From Chloroflexota bacterium (GTDB lineage Bacteria; Chloroflexota; Anaerolineae; Aggregatilineales; Phototrophicaceae), in the NCBI GenBank assembly GCA_028873975.1, contig JAPPMO010000091.1, positions 1 through 44,580 of the forward strand: 44,580 bases of DNA, written 5' to 3'. The notes under the pieces are model-generated. The model was not told the origin of the DNA, did no database searches, and saw nothing but the letters and a program-made list of their open reading frames with translations. A program made the position numbers and the translations under genes. This document shows positions 41,235 through 44,580 of this stretch, one piece after another (position 1 is the first letter of the stretch; each line of letters opens with the position of its first letter).

Positions 41235-42179
41235 CTAGATCCGGTCCCCCAAGCCTTGAATGCGCTCGATCGTCGCCGCGATGCCCTCATCCAGCGGCGT
41301 TTCGTAAATCATATCAAAATTCGCCCGTAGCTCGCTGTCATCAAAACCGGCCGGGAAGGGCAGGGGATTGTCCGCCACCTCGATTTTCGCGCCCGGCAAG
41401 ATGCCTGTGGCGATGTCGACGAACTGCTCTACGGTCGCCGGCTTTTGGCCCAGGTTGAAGCCATAGGCGCCATCCAATGGCTGCTCGGCGGCCAGGATGA
41501 ATTGCCGCGCCACATCGGGCGCGAACTGGAATTGCATCGTGCCGCTGAAGCCGACTTGGTAGGGCTCGCCCTTGACGGCGGCAACCAGGGCATGGGTTGG
41601 TTCGCTGGTCATGCCTTGGTCGCGCCCGACGCCGTAAACCGTATAGGGACGCAGCCAGGTGCTGGTGATGCCCTGATCGTAAAAGTAGACCTTGGCGGTT
41701 TGTTCGTTGCAAACCTTGTATGCGCCGTACAGCGTGCGCGGATGCTGCGGCGCGTCGTTGGGGATCAGACCGGGCGGGAACTCCGAGGGCGGTCCATATA
41801 CGCCGATTGACGAGGCGAATGCCAGGTGTGCAACGCCATTTGCATGCGCCGCTTCGAAGATATTGACGGCGCCGGTCACGTTGACCTGCGCGCCCAGGAC
41901 CGGATTGGCGCGACAGAATGGCACCTGTAAGGCGGCTAGATGAATGACATGTGTGATACCGTGTTCAGCGAATACCGCTTTCAAGCTATCCGTGTCACGC
42001 AGGTCGCCCTGTACAAAAGTGATCTCGCTTTGTTCCTCGGCGCTCATGAGCCAGTCCAGCCGGCGCCGGTCGGCGCTCTGATCAAAATTGACGGCTTTCT
42101 TGCCAGCGCGACGCAGGTAATAGAGCGCCCAGGCGCCGATGCAGCCCATGCCGCCGGTAACAAGATAGGTGTCCGCCAT
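41235..42179 (-). CDS. NAD-dependent epimerase/dehydratase (extended SDR)
   Basis: 314 aa. NAD-binding TGGMGCIG near the start, the structural HLAALQVPF, the catalytic Ser region (AFASSIGVYGPPSE) and YGAYK (YxxxK). Closest in pattern to UDP-glucose-4-epimerase-like or sugar-acid dehydrogenase extended SDRs; the substrate is not known. It starts 2 nt after the stop of the FAH gene with GAGG 7 nt upstream, so the two form an operon. Confidence 0.85.
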   Translation of the reverse strand: MADTYLVTGGMGCIGAWALYYLRRAGKKAVNFDQSADRRRLDWLMSAEEQSEITFVQGDLRDTDSLKAVFAEHGITHVIHLAALQVPFCRANPVLGAQVNVTGAVNIFEAAHANGVAHLAFASSIGVYGPPSEFPPGLIPNDAPQHPRTLYGAYKVCNEQTAKVYFYDQGITSTWLRPYTVYGVGRDQGMTSEPTHALVAAVKGEPYQVGFSGTMQFQFAPDVARQFILAAEQPLDGAYGFNLGQKPATVEQFVDIATGILPGAKIEVADNPLPFPAGFDDSELRANFDMIYETPLDEGIAATIERIQGLGDRI

Positions 42180-42181
42180 GA

Positions 42182-43054
42182 TTATGCCTCGACCATCCGA
42201 TTGGCTAGTTTGCCGAGCCCCTCCACTTCCACGACATATTCATCGCCGGGCTTCATCCATACTTTTGGATCCATGCCAAGGATCACGCCCTCGGGCGTGC
42301 CTGTGCTGATGATATCGCCCGGGCAAAGCGTCATGACCTGGCTGGCGAAGGCGATGATCTCGGCTACGCTGAAGATCATATCGGCTGTATTGCTGTCTTG
42401 CCGCAATTCGCCATTCATCCAGCCTTTGATCGACAAGTTTTGCGGATCGGCTATCTCGTCTGCGGTGACGACATAGGGGCCGACAGGCAAGAATTTGTCC
42501 AGTGTTTTGCCCAGCAGCCATTGTCCGCAGAGCATCTGCAGGCGGCGTTCGCTGAGGTCGTTCATATTACAGTATCCCAGGACATGGTCGAGCGCCTCCG
42601 CTTCGCTGATGTTGCGCGCGGTCTTGCCGATGACCAGTCCCAACTCCGATTCGTAATCGACGGTCTTCCAGTCAGCTTGAATCGGAATATCCTCGTTGTG
42701 CGCTGCGATCGCGTTGTTGAACTTGCTGAACAAGACAGGATTCTCCGGCGGGTCCATACCCCCTTCGGCCGCATGCTTGGCATAATTCAAGCCGACGCAA
42801 ATGATCTTGCCGGGATTGGGGACTGTCGGCGCGCAAGTCAAATCTGCTTCATTAAGGTATAGGGCGTCGTCGGCTTTGCTTAACAGATCCGCCAGCGCTG
42901 GCAAAGCCGGCAGCCCCTGTCCATAAACAGCATCCGGACTGGCGGGGCAATCGACGCCTGTCGCGGCAACAGCCGCCGCCACATCCAATATGCCTTGATC
43001 GCTTTTGATGCCCAGTTTGACGCTGCCGTCAGATTGAAATGTAGTCAGAATCAT
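42182..43054 (-). CDS. Fumarylacetoacetate hydrolase (FAH) family protein
   Basis: 290 aa. Metal ligands in DYESELGLVIGK (ExE pattern), PVGPYVVTADEI, and the conserved GDIISTGTPEGVILGM. FAH-family enzymes hydrolyse or decarboxylate 2-keto compounds, often in sugar-acid or aromatic degradation (for example 2,4-diketo-3-deoxy-acid hydrolases). Operonic with an extended SDR, a sugar-acid (fucose/fuconate-like) pathway is plausible, but this is inference. AAGGA lies 5 nt upstream of the ATG. Confidence 0.87.
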   Translation of the reverse strand: MILTTFQSDGSVKLGIKSDQGILDVAAAVAATGVDCPASPDAVYGQGLPALPALADLLSKADDALYLNEADLTCAPTVPNPGKIICVGLNYAKHAAEGGMDPPENPVLFSKFNNAIAAHNEDIPIQADWKTVDYESELGLVIGKTARNISEAEALDHVLGYCNMNDLSERRLQMLCGQWLLGKTLDKFLPVGPYVVTADEIADPQNLSIKGWMNGELRQDSNTADMIFSVAEIIAFASQVMTLCPGDIISTGTPEGVILGMDPKVWMKPGDEYVVEVEGLGKLANRMVEA

Positions 43055-43211
43055 TGTTGTCCTTCTTCACTCAGTTCACTATCGCGCTTATTCTACCGCT
43101 TGTGAATGGCGTATAGCAAAGCCCAATTCAGGTAGTGTGCCGAAGTCGGTTGAAATGCTATCAGACAGCTCTCGACATGAGATCTTTAACCCAAAATACG
43201 AACGATTTTGT

Positions 43212-43416
43212 AAGGCTTGTCCGCTACTGGGTCATGCTGACGCGCTTTTTCTACCCCATCCCCCGGCCCCTTCCCCGAAGCATCAGGGAAGGGGAGCTAA
43301 ACTTGGCGGATTTCGTAATAATTTGTTGATTTTCGCAAGGTACGCCACCTTTTTTGTATCGATTCGGTATTGTCCTGGTTTCTATTTGGTACAATTTGCA
43401 GTATCGGACAAGCCTT
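43212..43416. repeat. MITE-like element with 17-bp inverted repeats, copy 2
   Basis: AAGGCTTGTCCGCTACT (43212-43228) faces AGTATCGGACAAGCCTT (43400-43416), one mismatch. It has the same hairpin-rich CCCCATCCCC-type interior as copy 1 and is followed by the same GGGGCGACTCTGTGAGTCGC repeat at 43419-43440. It fills most of 43055-43496, which holds no gene. Confidence 0.75.
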
Positions 43417-43496
43417 GTAGGGGCGACTCTGTGAGTCGCCCGGGTTCGCGCGGTTTTGACGGGGCGGAAAACCGCAAGTTGCTCTGGAAGCAAGAT

Positions 43497-44315
43497 TCAA
43501 TCCCCGGCGGCTCCCGCCTCCAGTCGTTTTTTCTCTTCCTCGTACCAATTCTGGCGTTCTTCATCGAACTTGAGCACGCGGAAGTATTCCGCGTAAGCGA
43601 CGCCGACCATCTCGCCGCCAAGGCGATTGGCCTCGGTCAGCCACTTCTTGGCGCCATTCTCGAAGTCTTCGCCCGCCCCTATCTGTGAGACATGGGCGCC
43701 CAGCGCCGCCATCTTAAGCTCGATTGTGCTGCTGATGTCATGGTAGTGCGTTGGCTCCTGAGTCAGATTCAAATACAGTTCGCCGATCTTGTGCGGTTCG
43801 CAGCCTTCCGCCAGAAGCTCGGGAAAGATGGGGCGTGTCTCGGCGCTGGGGAAGACGGCATATAGCGTCCCTTCACCGGCGGCGCGGTGATCGGGGTGGT
43901 TGATGTAACTGCTGTGGGCGAAGACGGTAGTCGGATCTTGACAGACGACGCGGTAAGCTTTGGTCTGACGGATGATGCGTGTGATATCCCGCCGCAAGTC
44001 CAGCGTCGCCTGCAATATGCCATCGGGGTAGTCGAGAAAGCGCACATCGTTGACGCCCACGATAGACGCGGCTTCCAGCTGCTCCTCCCGCCGCAAATCG
44101 ATTAGCGCCTGCCGGCTTGCGCCCGGATCGTTGCTGCCGGAGCCGCCATCGGTGATGATGACATAGGTCACGGTCGCGCCTTCTTCGCGGATCCAGCGCG
44201 TTACGCTGCCCGCCACGCCAAATTCGATATCATCATGATGGGCGGCGGTCACGACAATATGGTAGGGTTCGTCGCGCCGCGGGATCGCTTGCAGTTTTTC
44301 GTAATCAACAGCCAT
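43497..44315 (-). CDS. PIG-L (LmbE-like) family deacetylase
   Basis: 272 aa. The zinc site AHHDDIEFG replaces the usual AHPDD and the distal His lies in INHPDHRAAG. The C-terminal half holds the usual helices. PIG-L enzymes remove N-acetyl groups from GlcNAc-type or mycothiol-type substrates; the substrate is unknown. AAGGA lies 6 nt upstream of the ATG. Its 3' end abuts repeat copy 2. No further gene is visible in 44316-44580. Confidence 0.88.
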   Translation of the reverse strand: MAVDYEKLQAIPRRDEPYHIVVTAAHHDDIEFGVAGSVTRWIREEGATVTYVIITDGGSGSNDPGASRQALIDLRREEQLEAASIVGVNDVRFLDYPDGILQATLDLRRDITRIIRQTKAYRVVCQDPTTVFAHSSYINHPDHRAAGEGTLYAVFPSAETRPIFPELLAEGCEPHKIGELYLNLTQEPTHYHDISSTIELKMAALGAHVSQIGAGEDFENGAKKWLTEANRLGGEMVGVAYAEYFRVLKFDEERQNWYEEEKKRLEAGAAGD

Positions 44316-44580
44316 GTCTTGTCCTTGGTCTCTTCCTGCGTGCTTAACGCTTCCAATTCTGACGCATTCGCCGGCTTCGTTTCTTACGATTGAGAAAACT
44401 GGCTATGCGTTGAGCAATAGTTTAGACTGCAAACGCCTTGGCAGAAAGACAGGCTGGCAAATCCAGGAGCCCGGGAATGTATGACATTCATTACCGTGCC
44501 AGCAAACGAAATACAGTCGAACTAGGCTAGTTGTATAGTCCCGTGTTGAGGTGGGTCGGTTTTTCGTGAAATTTCTCTGG

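Overview
The window is a high-GC bacterial chromosome segment, most likely from a Chloroflexota (Anaerolineae-like) genome. That placement is inference. It rests on the mix of Uma2/DUF820 nucleases, a Roadblock protein, an SH3-plus-CARDB lipoprotein, many stand-alone sugar-acid and sulfatase genes, and dispersed repeats of the 'CTGTGCCCTCTGTG' and 'GGGGCGACTCTGTGAGTCGCCC' type. No rRNA, tRNA or CRISPR array is visible.

Layout. 0.2-5.1 kb: lipoprotein, surE, and a minus-strand run tsaE-tsaB-ALDH7. 5.3-9.7 kb: a Roadblock/LC7 gene carrying an in-frame dispersed repeat, an acetyltransferase, an F420-type nitroreductase-family protein, a CoxE-like VWA protein and two tandem Uma2 genes. 9.7-17.8 kb: accessory metabolism (enolase-superfamily dehydratase, HSL-type esterase, U32-like TIM barrel, sulfatase, C39-TPR secreted protein, GH4 glycosidase). 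18.0-29.6 kb: a phage-tail-like locus. It has two tandem modules A (jelly-roll fibre), B (small virion-like protein) and C (tail-tube-like domain plus FnIII), a third truncated A, a tube-like protein, a tail-hub-like protein, a coiled-coil protein, a holin-like protein and a two-domain endolysin. No capsid, portal, terminase, sheath, tape-measure or integrase gene is present. 29.6-34.3 kb: repeats, a sugar isomerase-like protein, a 3-hydroxyacyl-CoA dehydrogenase-like enzyme, a Baeyer-Villiger monooxygenase and a collapsed beta-lactamase-family pseudogene. 34.3-38.7 kb: two small unknown genes coupled to pepF, then an AT-rich type II restriction-modification pair. 38.7-44.3 kb: SppA, a third Uma2, an epimerase-FAH operon and a PIG-L deacetylase.

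The most striking signal is a five-copy structured element at the gene boundaries of the tail-like locus (near 18.3, 20.85, 21.4, 25.37 and 27.26 kb). Each copy has a long hairpin of variable but complementary sequence, an almost invariant loop (GGCTTGTGACAGGGC), and a downstream 6-nt segment that can pair with TTGTGA in that loop. This makes a putative H-type pseudoknot in which every change between copies keeps pairing through Watson-Crick or G-U pairs. I do not recognise it as a known RNA class.

The second notable signal is a ~99-bp dispersed repeat with three copies. One is inserted in frame in the Roadblock gene, adding 33 codons. One sits between B2 and C2, where module 1 preserves the empty site. 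One is intergenic. It behaves like a Rickettsia-palindromic-element analogue.
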